From Spongiactinospora gelatinilytica (GTDB taxonomy: Bacteria; Actinomycetota; Actinomycetes; Streptosporangiales; Streptosporangiaceae), in assembly GCF_003236385.1 (NCBI RefSeq), contig NZ_POUA01000002.1, positions 1 to 60,079 on the forward strand: DNA of 60,079 bases. The letters are read 5' to 3'. Position numbers and translations under genes: made by a program. The notes under the pieces were generated by a model. That model saw only the letters and a list, made by a program, of their open reading frames with translations, was not told the DNA's origin and did no database searches. This document shows, one piece after another, positions 32,673 through 41,143 of this stretch. Within the stretch, counting starts at the first letter, position 1. Every line of letters begins with the position of its first letter.

Positions 32673-34205
32673 ATGGTGAACGTGCGCGCGATCGTCGAGA
32701 CGTTCGCCTCGCCGGACGTCCGCGACACCTTGAGCGGCGGTGATGCCGCGTTGCGGCGGCCCGTCGGCGCCGTCGCCATCGTCTTCCGGATCGAGGAGAT
32801 CGAGACACAGCGACCGGGTTCGCTCGTCATCGTGCCCAGGGAGGTCGCGGCGAGCGGTGATGTCGCACTTGACCTGCTGCTGCGCCGGGCGGCGGCCGCC
32901 CGCGTGAGCTGCGTGGTCGTGGACGCGGGCAGCGATGACCTACCCTCGCCCACGCGGCGGCTGGCGGACCGGTTCCAGATCGCGCTCTGGCGCGAGCCCG
33001 GGCTCGATCCCAGGCGGTTGCGTTCGGACATCGAGCAGCTCGTCCAGAATCCGGAGCTCGTGGGCGCCGGGGTGGTCCGCCGGGTGAGCGAGGTGATGCT
33101 GCGCCCGGCCCGCGATGTCGGCGAACTGGTGGACCGTCTCGCCCGGGTGATCGCGTTCCCCGTCGCCCAGATCGGCCTCGACGGCCACCCGATCGCCGGT
33201 CCCGTGCTGGCGCCCGCCGACGACCTGGCCCGCGCGCTGCACTCGTTCGGCGGGCAGGCCGGCTTCCGGGGCGCGGTCGTGGAGGGCGGGACGCGGGAGA
33301 GCATCGTGGCCGTCGCGGCGTTCCCGCTGGCGGCGGGCCCGCCTCGCCTGTGGCTCGGCGCGCGGGTGCCACACGGCCTGGACGTGCCGTCCGGGCACAT
33401 CCTCACGTCGCTGCGGATCGCGTCCCTGGCGTTCTCGGCGCATCTCGCGCAGACCTCGCTGGCCTATGAGCGGGAGAACCGGGAGGCCGGCGTCCTGCTG
33501 GACGAACTGCTCCCGAACGGCAGGCCGTACCGGGTGCTCATCGCCGCCGACCAGCACCTGCTGCGCGTCGGCTTCCGCATGCTCATCGACAGCGCCCCCG
33601 ACATGGAGACGGTCGGGGAGGCGGGCACCGGGCGCGAGACCGTCGAGCTGGCCAGGCGGCTTCGGCCCGACATCGTGCTGATGGACATCCGCATGTCCGA
33701 TGTCGACGGCCTTGAGGCCACCAGGCCGATCCGCGCCACCGCCGCCACCGCCGCCGTGAAGGTCCTCATCCTCACGACCTTCGACCTGGACGAGTACGTG
33801 TACGCCGCGCTCCGGGCCGGGGCCGGCGGCTTCCTGCTCAAGGACACCCGCCCCGACGCCCTGCTCGACGCGCTGCGCGTGGTGGCCGCGGGCGAGGCGC
33901 TGCTGGCCCCCACGGTGACCCGGCGGCTGATCGCCCACTTCGCCCGGCACGCGCCGCACGACCCCGGCGTGCCGAAGACCGACCTGACCGGCGTCACCGG
34001 GCGGGAGCACGACGTCCTAGTGCTCATCGCGCGCGGACTGGCCAACCCCGAGATCGCGATCCGGCTCGGGATCAACCTGGCCACCGTGAAGACCCACATC
34101 CGGCATCTGATGGCCAAGCTGGGCGTGCGCGACCGGGCCCAGCTCGTGATCGCCGCGTACGAGAACGGCGTCGTACGCGCCGGGGAGGTACGCCCCAGGG
34201 CGTAG
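32673..34205 (+). CDS. PucR-type sensory half fused in frame to a NarL/LuxR-type response regulator
   Basis: A 510-residue chimera. Residues 1-~280 follow the PucR family: N-terminal domain MVNVRAIVETFASPDVRDTL, then a GGDEF-like middle part ending AYERENREAGVLLDELL. There a PucR protein should continue into its HTH. Instead it runs into NGRPYRVLIAADQHLLRVGF, a full receiver domain (phospho-Asp in PDIVLMDIRMSDVDGLEA, Lys in GGFLLKDT), and a LuxR-type HTH (TGREHDVLVLIARGLANPEI, TVKTHIRHLMAKLG). GGGGG precedes ATG 32673 by 7 nt. No frameshift is visible. It probably arose by deletion between two regulator genes but may be functional. It is divergent from the DUF917-hydantoinase remnants. Confidence 0.85.
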   Translation: MVNVRAIVETFASPDVRDTLSGGDAALRRPVGAVAIVFRIEEIETQRPGSLVIVPREVAASGDVALDLLLRRAAAARVSCVVVDAGSDDLPSPTRRLADRFQIALWREPGLDPRRLRSDIEQLVQNPELVGAGVVRRVSEVMLRPARDVGELVDRLARVIAFPVAQIGLDGHPIAGPVLAPADDLARALHSFGGQAGFRGAVVEGGTRESIVAVAAFPLAAGPPRLWLGARVPHGLDVPSGHILTSLRIASLAFSAHLAQTSLAYERENREAGVLLDELLPNGRPYRVLIAADQHLLRVGFRMLIDSAPDMETVGEAGTGRETVELARRLRPDIVLMDIRMSDVDGLEATRPIRATAATAAVKVLILTTFDLDEYVYAALRAGAGGFLLKDTRPDALLDALRVVAAGEALLAPTVTRRLIAHFARHAPHDPGVPKTDLTGVTGREHDVLVLIARGLANPEIAIRLGINLATVKTHIRHLMAKLGVRDRAQLVIAAYENGVVRAGEVRPRA

Positions 34206-34386
34206 GGCGCGGCGTCGGCGATGGCATGGCAGGATGATCCGCGACCGCCTCTCGCCGGGACGGTGGCCGCCCCGACCTCGATGTCCGGGCATTCTCGCCG
34301 CTTTCCCGGAGGGCCCGCCTTCCGCGGACCGCATCGCATCCTGGGCTGAGGCCGGAAAATCGGATGGCCCTGGGAGAGGAGCGGGT

Positions 34387-34506
34387 GCCTCTCGCCTTCG
34401 CGGACTACGGTTCGGCTGGAGCCGCGTTGCGCTTTTCGCCGAGAGGCGACACGCACACCGGTACGCACACGTGGAAGGCCCCGGCGTCGCAAGACGCCGG
34501 GGCCTT
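34387..34506 (+). ncRNA. Candidate structured leader or small RNA ending in a 14-bp GNRA hairpin
   Basis: GCCTCTCG (34387-34394) pairs with CGAGAGGC (34440-34447), enclosing CGCGG (34399-34403) paired with CCGCG (34422-34426). Downstream, AAGGCCCCGGCGTC (34475-34488), a GCAA tetraloop and the exact complement (34493-34506) form a strong hairpin. It lies in a 500-bp gap between the fusion regulator and the stress-protein gene. I cannot match it to a known riboswitch class. Confidence 0.4.
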
Positions 34507-34536
34507 CGGCATTGCCCGGCAGCCGCCCCATCGGCG

Positions 34537-34566
34537 CGGCCCTGGGAGGTGATCAAGCCAGGGCCG
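34537..34566 (+). terminator. Second hairpin in the same gap
   Basis: CGGCCCTGG (34537-34545) pairs with CCAGGGCCG (34558-34566) around a 12-nt loop, GAGGTGATCAAG. The loop contains a GGTGATCA-like stretch but no start codon. It lies 141 nt upstream of the universal stress protein start. Confidence 0.5.
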
Positions 34567-34631
34567 GTTTATCTGGTCGTCGGAGTGGAACGGGATCGCA
34601 TGAGCCGGGGGCCGGGTACGACTCGGCAAGA

Positions 34632-34649
34632 GTCCCTCATGATCGGGAC
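34632..34649. promoter_or_regulatory. Palindrome upstream of the stress-protein operon
   Basis: GTCCC-TCATGATC-GGGAC is a 5-bp-arm inverted repeat whose centre includes the palindrome TCATGA. It lies 57 nt before the start codon. The half-sites GGGAC resemble those of DosR/DevR dormancy boxes, but their orientation is reversed relative to the classical box, so only a general operator is claimed. Confidence 0.4.
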
Positions 34650-34706
34650 CTTCGACTCTGACGCGTGCGTTCCCCCTCGCAGCAGCATGGTGGCGAGGTG
34701 ATGACG

Positions 34707-35591
34707 ATGACGAAACCGCACGGAGTGGTCGTCGGCTACGACGGGTCGGATTTCGCGATGCAGGCCCTGGACTGGGCGATGGACGAGGCGGAACCGAGGC
34801 GGCTGCCGCTGACCGTCGCGCACGCCTGGGAGTGGCCGTACGGCACGGCCGCGCCCGGCGCGAAGGAGCACCTGCGCAAGGCCGCCGAGCATGTGCTGGA
34901 GCACGGCGCACACCGTGCCCGCGCGTCCAGCTCGATCGGCGACGTGCGCGCCGAACTGCGCGAGGGCCCGGCGGCCGATCTGCTGATCGAGCTGTCCGGG
35001 CGCGCCGACCTGGTGGTCGTGGGATCGCGTGGGCTGGGCCGGGTGGCCACCACGCTGCTGGGCTCGGTGGCCGTCCAGGTGGCCCGGCACGCCGCGTGCC
35101 CGGTCGTCGTGGTACGCGGTCCCGGGCCGCTGCCGGTCAGCGGGCGGCGCGGGCCGGTGGTGCTGGCGCTGGGGGAGGAGCCGCACGATGCGGAACTGGC
35201 GTTCGCGTTCGGTGAGGCGGAGCTGCGCCAGGTGCCGCTGCTGGCCGTACATGCCAAGACACCACCGCTGATGGCGTGGGGTCCGGCGATGGCTCCGGTG
35301 CCGGATGTGGAGGCGACCGTCCAGGCCGGTGAGCAGGCCATGACCGAACGGCTCGCGCCATGGCGCTCGGCCCATCCCGGGGTTCGGGTCGAGACCCGCT
35401 TCGCGGCGTGCTCGCCGGTGGAGGCGGTGCAGGCCGCGGCCGGTACGGCGAGCCTGCTCGTCGTGGGGCACGGCGCCGCCCGGCTGGGCGGCGTGCCGAA
35501 GGCGGCGCTGCGGCACGCCCCCTGTCCGGTCGCGGTGGTCGGTGCGGCTTCGATCACGGCCGCGGGTGAGCGGCTGAACGCCAGAGCCTGA
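34707..35591 (+). CDS. Universal stress protein, two tandem USP domains
   Basis: A 294-residue cytoplasmic protein of two UspA folds. Domain 1 (VVVGYDGSDFAMQALDWAMD) keeps the ATP-binding pattern in VVGSRGLGRVATTLLGSVAV. Domain 2 (residues ~150-285) has only VVGHGAARLGGVPKAALRHA and lacks the final glycine-serine, so it probably does not bind ATP. ATG 34707 is chosen over ATG 34701 because GAGG lies 8 nt upstream of the former and 2 nt from the latter. It is 10 bp from the CBS-BON gene: one operon, of the type induced by hypoxia or nitric oxide in mycobacteria and streptomycetes. Confidence 0.9.
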   Translation: MTKPHGVVVGYDGSDFAMQALDWAMDEAEPRRLPLTVAHAWEWPYGTAAPGAKEHLRKAAEHVLEHGAHRARASSSIGDVRAELREGPAADLLIELSGRADLVVVGSRGLGRVATTLLGSVAVQVARHAACPVVVVRGPGPLPVSGRRGPVVLALGEEPHDAELAFAFGEAELRQVPLLAVHAKTPPLMAWGPAMAPVPDVEATVQAGEQAMTERLAPWRSAHPGVRVETRFAACSPVEAVQAAAGTASLLVVGHGAARLGGVPKAALRHAPCPVAVVGAASITAAGERLNARA

Positions 35592-35601
35592 GGAGGTCGT
35601 C

Positions 35602-36261
35602 ATGTGGATGAAGGTCGGCGAGGTGATGAGCGGGTGCGCGGTGGCGGTCTGCCCGGACACGTCGTTCGGCGAGCTGATCGCCACCATCCGGCGGTTCGAC
35701 GCTGGGGCGCTCACCGTCGTGGACGAGGCGCGCAGGCCCGTCGGCGTGGTGTCGGAACACGATCTGCTGTCCCACGAGACCGATCCGTATCGCGAGCGGG
35801 ACGATCTTTTCGAGGGGCACGCGTCGTGTCGGGACCATCTGAAGGCCCGGGGGTGTACGGCGCGGGAGCTGATGACCACCCCGCCGATCATGGTGACACG
35901 GAACACCACCGTCCGCGAGGCCGCCCGGCTGATGGCCGACCACCGCGTCAAGCAGCTCCCGGTGGTCGACACGGCGACCGGGGTGTTGGTCGGCGCGGTG
36001 AGTCAGCGGGACCTTCTGACGGTCTTCGTCCGCTCGGCCGAGGCGATCCGGCTGGACGCGGACGAGCTGCTGCGGCGGCTGTCGGTTCCCGAGGGTGATG
36101 TGGTCGTGGAGGTACTGGAGGGGGTCGCGACGGTCAAGGGGCGGCTCGCCCGCCGTTCGCAGATCGCCGCGGTCGTGGAGTCGATCCGCGGCGTGGAGGG
36201 CCTGATCGAGGTCATCGCCGACCTGGATTGCGCCACTGACGATCTCGACCCTCAGACCTGA
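35602..36261 (+). CDS. CBS-domain pair with C-terminal BON domain
   Basis: A 219-residue protein. CBS 1 is KVGEVMSGCAVAVCPDTSFG to LTVVDEARRPVGVVSEHDLL; CBS 2 is ARELMTTPPIMVTRNTTVRE to VKQLPVVDTATGVLVGAVSQ. A BON domain follows (VLEGVATVKGRLARRSQIAA). CBS pairs bind adenine nucleotides and BON domains bind phospholipid, so this is probably an energy-sensing protein at the membrane. GAGGAGG precedes ATG 35602 by 5 nt. Homologous proteins are co-regulated with universal stress proteins in actinobacterial dormancy responses. The gene ends 32 bp from a convergent lipoprotein gene. Confidence 0.9.
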   Translation: MWMKVGEVMSGCAVAVCPDTSFGELIATIRRFDAGALTVVDEARRPVGVVSEHDLLSHETDPYRERDDLFEGHASCRDHLKARGCTARELMTTPPIMVTRNTTVREAARLMADHRVKQLPVVDTATGVLVGAVSQRDLLTVFVRSAEAIRLDADELLRRLSVPEGDVVVEVLEGVATVKGRLARRSQIAAVVESIRGVEGLIEVIADLDCATDDLDPQT

Positions 36262-36293
36262 CCCGCCGCTCATGCGCCATGTGGTCGCCGCCG

Positions 36294-36785
36294 TCACTCC
36301 GGGCAGTCGCGGGGGCTGACGCTCCGCCCGGTACCGACGACGGAAACCTCGGCAGGGCTTTCCGGTCCTGCGCCGGCGGCCGTGCACGCGATCTGCTCGA
36401 CGGCACGTTCGGACAGGTCTTTCGCCGGAACGGACACGTTCACCACCACCTGGTCGACCGGCCTGACGATCGCCGAGAACGGACCGGCGTCGGGCGGGAC
36501 GTCGGTGGTGAAGCCCTGCGCCGTTTCCGTCGTGTTGGGTCCGGCCGCCAGCAGCGCGAGAGTGTCCCCTGGGAACAGGGGACGGCCATCGGGCCAGGGC
36601 CGCATCACGGCGCTTAGCCGGCCGTTCTTCAGAAAGTACAGCTTGATCGTCGTGGCGCGTGCGACAGGTCCGCTCGGCGGTTCGCCCGCCGGGATGGGGT
36701 CGCTGGGTTGCACGCCGCAGCCGGCCACGGCGGTGAGCGCCAGCAGGCTCGCGGCGAGGACGCGGCGGGCGAGCCCGGTCCTCAT
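36294..36785 (-). CDS. GerMN-domain lipoprotein of a two-component system
   Basis: A 163-residue exported lipoprotein: [17 protein letters not shown] gives a signal peptide with lipobox VAGC. The mature part has a single GerMN-like domain ([40 protein letters not shown]) and ends in [12 protein letters not shown] 36785 overlaps the sensor-kinase stop by 4 nt. Small lipoproteins encoded with a CseB/CseC- or AfsQ1/AfsQ2-type pair usually damp or tune the kinase from outside the membrane; LpqB of the MtrAB system also has a GerMN domain. Its place as third gene of the operon matches the AfsQ arrangement. Confidence 0.82.
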   Translation of the reverse strand: MRTGLARRVLAASLLALTAVAGCGVQPSDPIPAGEPPSGPVARATTIKLYFLKNGRLSAVMRPWPDGRPLFPGDTLALLAAGPNTTETAQGFTTDVPPDAGPFSAIVRPVDQVVVNVSVPAKDLSERAVEQIACTAAGAGPESPAEVSVVGTGRSVSPRDCPE

Positions 36786-38272
36786 TCGGAGTCTCCGTCC
36801 GCGTCGGGCGTCTGGCGCGGCAGGCGCAGGGTGAAGACGGCGCCGCCGTCCGGGGCGTTGGTGACGGTGAGGTCGCCCTGGTGCAGGCGTGCGTTCTCCC
36901 GGGCGATGGCCAGGCCGAGGCCGCTGCCCTCGGATCTGGCCCTGGCCGCGCTGGCCTTGTAGAACCGGTCGAACACGTGCGGCAGTACCGCTTCGTCCAG
37001 CCCTGGCCCGTGGTCGCGGACCTCCACGGCGATCCAGTGCTCATCGGCGCGCAGCCGTACCGACACCGGTGGCTCGCCGTGCCGCAGGGCGTTGCCGACC
37101 AGGTTCGCGAGGATGACGTCCACTCGGCGCGGGTCCAGCCGTGCCGTGACCCCGGATGGAACCTCGGCGTTCACCTGCTCCGACCAGCCCCGGGCGCGCA
37201 GGGTCGCGCGCACCAGCTCGGCCATGTCCACGTCGTTCGGTGCGAGGGCCGCAACGCCGGAGTCGAACCTGCTGATCTCGATGAGGTCGTTCACCAGAGC
37301 GGTGAGGTTGAGCGTCTCCTGGCTGACCAGCCTGGCGGCCCTGCCCGCGGGCTCGGGCAGCCGGGCCGCCTGCTCGTCCAGGACGTCGGCGACCGCGGCC
37401 AGCGCGGCCAGCGGGGTACGCAGCTCGTGCGACACGTCGGCCACGAAGCGGCGGGCGTCGGCCTCCATCTCACGCAACTGCCCGACCAGCCGTTCCAGCT
37501 CCGCGGCGGTGTCGTTGAACGTGCGTGCCACCTCGGCCAGCTCGTCGGAGCCGCGTACCGTGATCCTGGTCCGTAGCTCGCCCTTGCCCAGCAGGCGCGC
37601 CGCCCGGCCCAGCTCGCGCACCGGGCCCAGCACGCCACGGATGGCCAGCAACGCCAGGACGACCGCGAACGCCAGGGCCGCCCCGGCGCAGAACCAGGCC
37701 CATGCGGTGAGCTCGTCAAGGCTGCGCTGTTCAGGGAGCAGGCTGCGCGCGACATAGACCTCGATGCCCGACAGCCGCGTCGTGTTGTCGGGCTCGACGA
37801 TCACCAAGGGCGTGCCGATGATCAGCCAGGGCGCGCCCTGCCACGCCACACGCTGCCACCCGACCCGGCCGCTGGCCACCAGGTGCCGTAGCCCCTTCGG
37901 AATCACCTGGGGCTCCAGCACCGGAGGGCCCGGCTCCGGCCGGCCGCGTCCCGGAAGTCCCGGCGTTCCCGGCACCGGCCTGGCCGGCGAGTGCACCCCG
38001 TTATAGACGGCGATCGCGGAGCTGTTCCGGTCGGTCACCGCGTGGGCGATCATGTCGAGGTCGTGCGTGTCCGGCGTCGCGGTCCGCAACGGGAACAGCG
38101 CCTCCAGACGGCCGGTCATCTCCCGCACCGCGGCGTCCTGGGCCCGCCCCAGGATGGCATTGCGGGCCGGGACGTACATCGCGCCGGCCACCGCCATCGC
38201 GGTGACCGCGCACAGCAGTGCGAAGGCGAGCAGCAGCCGGGCGTGCAGTCCCAGGCTCGGCCGAGGTGCCAC
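36782..38272 (-). CDS. Sensor histidine kinase (CseC/AfsQ2-like)
   Basis: A 496-residue membrane kinase: helix 1 in [20 protein letters not shown], a ~150-residue extracellular part, helix 2 in [20 protein letters not shown], then HAMP ([20 protein letters not shown]). The phospho-accepting His is in [20 protein letters not shown], the N box is [10 protein letters not shown] and the G boxes are [11 protein letters not shown] and [10 protein letters not shown] start at GTG 38272, 7 nt after the response-regulator stop; the longer frame upstream is only the shadow of that gene. It should phosphorylate the regulator at 38280-38969 in response to envelope conditions. Confidence 0.9.
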   Translation of the reverse strand: MAPRPSLGLHARLLLAFALLCAVTAMAVAGAMYVPARNAILGRAQDAAVREMTGRLEALFPLRTATPDTHDLDMIAHAVTDRNSSAIAVYNGVHSPARPVPGTPGLPGRGRPEPGPPVLEPQVIPKGLRHLVASGRVGWQRVAWQGAPWLIIGTPLVIVEPDNTTRLSGIEVYVARSLLPEQRSLDELTAWAWFCAGAALAFAVVLALLAIRGVLGPVRELGRAARLLGKGELRTRITVRGSDELAEVARTFNDTAAELERLVGQLREMEADARRFVADVSHELRTPLAALAAVADVLDEQAARLPEPAGRAARLVSQETLNLTALVNDLIEISRFDSGVAALAPNDVDMAELVRATLRARGWSEQVNAEVPSGVTARLDPRRVDVILANLVGNALRHGEPPVSVRLRADEHWIAVEVRDHGPGLDEAVLPHVFDRFYKASAARARSEGSGLGLAIARENARLHQGDLTVTNAPDGGAVFTLRLPRQTPDADGDSE

Positions 38273-38279
38273 CGGCGGC

Positions 38280-38969
38280 TCACACCGGCCCGAACCGGTA
38301 CCCGAACCCACGTACCGTCTGCACGTAGACCGGCGCCGCCGAGTCGTCCTCGATCTTCGCGCGCAACCGCTGCACGCACGCGTCCACCAGACGCGAGTCG
38401 CCGAAATACCCGTGCTCCCACACCGATTCCAGCAGTTGCTGGCGGCTGTGCACCCGGCCCGGCGTGCCGGAGAGTTCGAGCAGCAGGCGCAGCTCGGTCG
38501 GGGCGAGACTGACCGGCTCACCGCGGTTGGCGACCACCAGCCCGGCCCGGTCGATGGTCAGGTCCCCATAACGTTCCAGCTCCGCCTGGTCCCGGCCGAT
38601 CCGCCGCAGTACCGCGCGAATGCGCGCCTCCAGCACCCGCGGCTGCACCGGCTTGACCACGTAGTCGTCGGCGCCCGCCTCCAGCCCGGCCACCACGTCC
38701 ATGTCGTCGCCGCGCGCGGTCAGCATGATGATCGGTACCTCCCCGGCGGCCCGGATGCGGCGGCAGACCTCGAACCCGTCGATGCCGGGCAACATCAGAT
38801 CGAGCACGACGACGTCGGGAACGTCCGCCCGCAGCCGCTCCAGCCCCTCCTCGCCGGACTCCACCGCCCGCACCCGGTGCCCATGCTGGGACAGGGCCAG
38901 CTCAAGGCCCTCCCGCACGGCCGGGTCATCCTCGATCAACAACACTCGCGACACGCCGCCGAGTTTCAC
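38280..38969 (-). CDS. OmpR-family response regulator (CseB/AfsQ1-like)
   Basis: A 229-residue regulator. Receiver: RVLLIEDDPAVREGLELALS, phospho-Asp in VVVLDLMLPGIDGFEVC, Lys in DDYVVKPVQP (VVKP in place of the usual TKPF). The winged HTH reads EPVSLAPTELRLLLELSGTP to VQTVRGFGYRFGP. GTG 38969 has GGAG 6 nt upstream; an ATG further out at 39011 lacks support. It is the first gene of a regulator-kinase-lipoprotein operon. Close relatives control the cell-envelope sigma factor or antibiotic genes in Streptomyces; no sigma-factor gene is visible next to it here. Confidence 0.9.
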   Translation of the reverse strand: MKLGGVSRVLLIEDDPAVREGLELALSQHGHRVRAVESGEEGLERLRADVPDVVVLDLMLPGIDGFEVCRRIRAAGEVPIIMLTARGDDMDVVAGLEAGADDYVVKPVQPRVLEARIRAVLRRIGRDQAELERYGDLTIDRAGLVVANRGEPVSLAPTELRLLLELSGTPGRVHSRQQLLESVWEHGYFGDSRLVDACVQRLRAKIEDDSAAPVYVQTVRGFGYRFGPV

Positions 38970-39071
38970 CGCACGCTCCGTAACTCGCCCTCCCCGGTCA
39001 ACCCTGTCCACCGTGGGCCGGCCGTGTCCCCGACTCGTCCGCGCGATGTCATGGTCGTGTCACGATCGCGC

Positions 39072-39089
39072 CGACGGCGGCCGCCGTCG
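39072..39089. promoter_or_regulatory. 18-bp perfect palindrome in the response-regulator/carboxypeptidase gap
   Basis: CGACGGCGGCCGCCGTCG lies in the 393-bp region between two divergent genes (starts 38969 and 39363). It could be an operator or a hairpin. Apart from it I see no clear promoter or coding remnant in this gap. Confidence 0.4.
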
Positions 39090-39362
39090 ACAAACGGTGA
39101 CATACGGCTGACGACGCACGCACATTAAGCGCCAATCGTAGTTCGTCATGAGCGAGCCACACACCATCCCACCTCGGCTTCGAGACCGGCGGTACGCCAT
39201 GCTCCCGCCGCCCGCGGCGTTCGCCCGCCATCCCGGCAGCGGCACCAGCGATGTCAGGCCGATGAGCCGGCCGTGACACCACGAGCCCTTGCACCCCCCT
39301 GCACATGATCCGTGCGGGCGCGAGAAGCGCGCCCCGATCTTCCAAGAGGTGAAGAGCTCTTG

Positions 39363-40292
39363 TTGTCGCGTCTTTCTCCCACCACATGCGCGCTCGGTGT
39401 CGCCATGTCCGCCGTACTCGCCGTGGCCGGTTGCCTGGCCTACGGCGACGGGCAGGCCGAGCCACTGACGCTGTCGAACTCCAAGCCGGTGCCGATCCCC
39501 CTGCCGTGGCCGTCGAAGGGGCAGGCGGCGGTCGAGGTCACCGGGCCGGTGCACAGCCTGAGTGTGTACGGTGAGCAGCGGCCCGTACCGATCGCGAGCG
39601 TCACCAAGGTGATGACCGCCCTGGTGATTCTTCGCGATCACCCGCTCGGCAGGAAGGCCGCGGGGCCGTCCATCCGGGTCGACCGGCAGGCGGCGATCGA
39701 GTCGGGAAACCGGGACGAGTCCACGGTGCCGATCAGGGCGGGCCAGGGCTTCACCGAGCGGGAGCTTCTCGAACTGATGCTGATCCCTTCGGGGAACAAC
39801 GCCGCACGCCTGCTGGCCCGCTGGGACGCGGGCTCGGAGCGGGCCTTCGTCCGCAAGATGAACGCGACCGCCGCCAAACTGGGCATGAAGAACACCACGT
39901 ACACCGGGGCGAGCGGATACGAATCCACCACGGTCAGCACGGCGGTGGATCAGCTCAAGCTGGCCAGGAAGGCCATGAAGAACCCGGTGCTGCGAGACAT
40001 CGTCGCCACCGCGAGGATCAACATTCCGGGCATCGAGAGCGAGATCGTCAACGGCAACAAGCTGCTCGAAATGCCCGGGGTCGTCGGTCTCAAGACCGGC
40101 ACCAGCTCGGCGGCGGGCGGAGCGCTGCTGTGGGCCGCCCGCCCCACTTCCGGCAACCGCGACCGGCTGATCCTCGGGGTGGTGCTGCGCCAGGGCGACT
40201 CCGGCGACTCGTTCCAAGAGAAGAAGGAGGCGGCGTTCGCCGCGAGCAGGAAGTTGATCCTGGCGGCCCAGCGATACCTGAACCTCGAATGA
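39363..40292 (+). CDS. D-alanyl-D-alanine carboxypeptidase (peptidase S11), lipoprotein type
   Basis: A 309-residue penicillin-binding carboxypeptidase that trims the terminal D-Ala of peptidoglycan stem peptides outside the membrane. The three active-site boxes are clear: SxxK in PIASVTKVMTALVILRD, SxN in LMLIPSGNNAARLLARWD and KTG in GVVGLKTGTSSAAGGALLW. The N-terminus has a signal ending in SAVLAVAGC, a lipobox, so it is probably membrane-anchored by lipid rather than by the C-terminal helix usual for DacA. The start is a TTG at 39363 (or 39360), with GAAGAG upstream; this is uncertain. It is divergent from the envelope two-component operon. Confidence 0.9.
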   Translation: MSRLSPTTCALGVAMSAVLAVAGCLAYGDGQAEPLTLSNSKPVPIPLPWPSKGQAAVEVTGPVHSLSVYGEQRPVPIASVTKVMTALVILRDHPLGRKAAGPSIRVDRQAAIESGNRDESTVPIRAGQGFTERELLELMLIPSGNNAARLLARWDAGSERAFVRKMNATAAKLGMKNTTYTGASGYESTTVSTAVDQLKLARKAMKNPVLRDIVATARINIPGIESEIVNGNKLLEMPGVVGLKTGTSSAAGGALLWAARPTSGNRDRLILGVVLRQGDSGDSFQEKKEAAFAASRKLILAAQRYLNLE

Positions 40293-40344
40293 ACGCCGCC
40301 TTCGTGAACGCCCCCGCCATCCTTCCTCGCCGCGTCCGTGAGGC

Positions 40345-40729
40345 CTAGCACACGGCGACGCTGCTCGCCTGGTACGAGAACAGTCCCGGCGACCCCTGCT
40401 TCTCCTTGTGCCAGAAGCGGTACTTCTGGTAGATCCCGAGGGCGTTCGGGCTGACGCGTTCCCCGACCAGCCGGTAGGCCATGATGCTGCTGCCTTCGGC
40501 CACGATGTAGTCACCCGAGCGTGATGGGCCCGCCGCCGCTCCCGTTGGTCCGTTCACCGATGCCCCAGTTGGTCAGTGCCGGCCCGATGGGCGGATTGGT
40601 GCTGTGACTGCCCATCGTGCAGCGCCAGTCCAACGCCATGGCAGACGCCGGCCCACCGCAGACCAGCGTCGTAGCGGCCGTTCCCAGCACCAGCGCGGCC
40701 GAGGCCGCCCGGGTGATCGCCTTGTTCAC
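40345..40729 (-). pseudogene. Small secreted protein with an apparent frameshift
   Basis: GTG 40729 with GGAGG 6 nt upstream opens a signal peptide, NKAITRAASAALVLGTAATT then CGGPASAMA. The frame continues as LDWRCTMGSHSTNPPIG to GERTNGSGGGPITLG and stops near 40512. The next frame carries a coding-like end: SGDYIVAEGSSIMAYRLVGE, ALGIYQKYRFWHKEKQGSPG and QASSVAVC. One extra base near 40520 would explain it, either decay or an assembly error. The family is not known to me; the signal and cysteines suggest a secreted, disulfide-bonded protein of about 125 residues. Confidence 0.55.
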
Positions 40730-40966
40730 TGTCGGCCTCCGAACGATTCGGGGTACGCCCCCAGGTCTCCGGACGCCCCTCATGGCCCGATCAACGCCGG
40801 ATCAGTGCGACAGCACGACGATCGGCACTTTCCCCCCGGCGGGTTTATCGCGAGCGACCGCGCCCCGCTGCCCGGCGGATTCGTGTTCGGCATCGGCCAC
40901 TGACGGAGTGAGAGCAGCATCGGGCGATCACGCCCGGGCCGGATACCCGCCGTACCTCGGCTGCGG

Positions 40967-40972
40967 TATCGT
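40967..40972 (+). promoter_or_regulatory. -10 hexamer of the leaderless leader ORF
   Basis: TATCGT is followed by 7 nt and then ATG 40980. This is the same TANNNT-N7-ATG layout found at thyA, the DinB gene, the ArsR gene, the LRR gene and the SMI1 gene. No clear -35 element was found upstream. Confidence 0.5.
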
Positions 40973-40979
40973 GCATGGC

Positions 40980-41033
40980 ATGTCCGGCGCTTCTGCTGCG
41001 GCTGCCGCCGCTGTGACCAGGACGCTCCGCTAG
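40980..41033 (+). CDS. 17-codon alanine-rich leader peptide upstream of the MFS exporter
   Basis: The peptide reads MSGASAAAAAAVTRTLR and its TAG stop falls in the loop of the terminator hairpin at 41022-41044. There is no ribosome site; the position of the TATCGT hexamer 7 nt before the ATG suggests a leaderless message. A ribosome that reaches the stop would cover the 5' arm of the stem and prevent the terminator; one that stalls or fails to start would leave it free. Such ribosome-dependent attenuators control antibiotic-resistance genes elsewhere. The mechanism here is inference. ATG 40975 in another frame encodes a 13-codon alternative. Confidence 0.5.
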   Translation: MSGASAAAAAAVTRTLR

Positions 41034-41050
41034 CGGCGGGGCGTTCTTCT
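41022..41050 (+). terminator. Attenuator-like terminator between leader ORF and MFS gene
   Basis: ACGCTCCGC (41022-41030) pairs with GCGGGGCGT (41036-41044), with one G-T wobble, around the loop TAGCG, which contains the leader stop codon. TTCTTCTTCC follows, giving a rare T-rich tract in this genome. About 95 nt of leader remain before the MFS start. Confidence 0.62.
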
Positions 41051-41143
41051 TCCACTTTCCACTGAACGTTCCGTCGCTTCGTGGTCAATCCGGAGCGGCC
41101 GTTTCGTGCTGCCCGGGATATCCCCGAGCAACGGAGCATTTCT

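Noticed and set aside
34632-34649. A classical DosR box
   Set aside because: The half-sites GTCCC and GGGAC are in the opposite order to the GGGAC...GTCCC arrangement of the known box, and the spacing differs.
36782-38521. Longer version of the sensor kinase (579 codons)
   Set aside because: The first 83 codons are the complement-frame shadow of the response-regulator gene and contain no kinase sequence; GTG 38272 is used.
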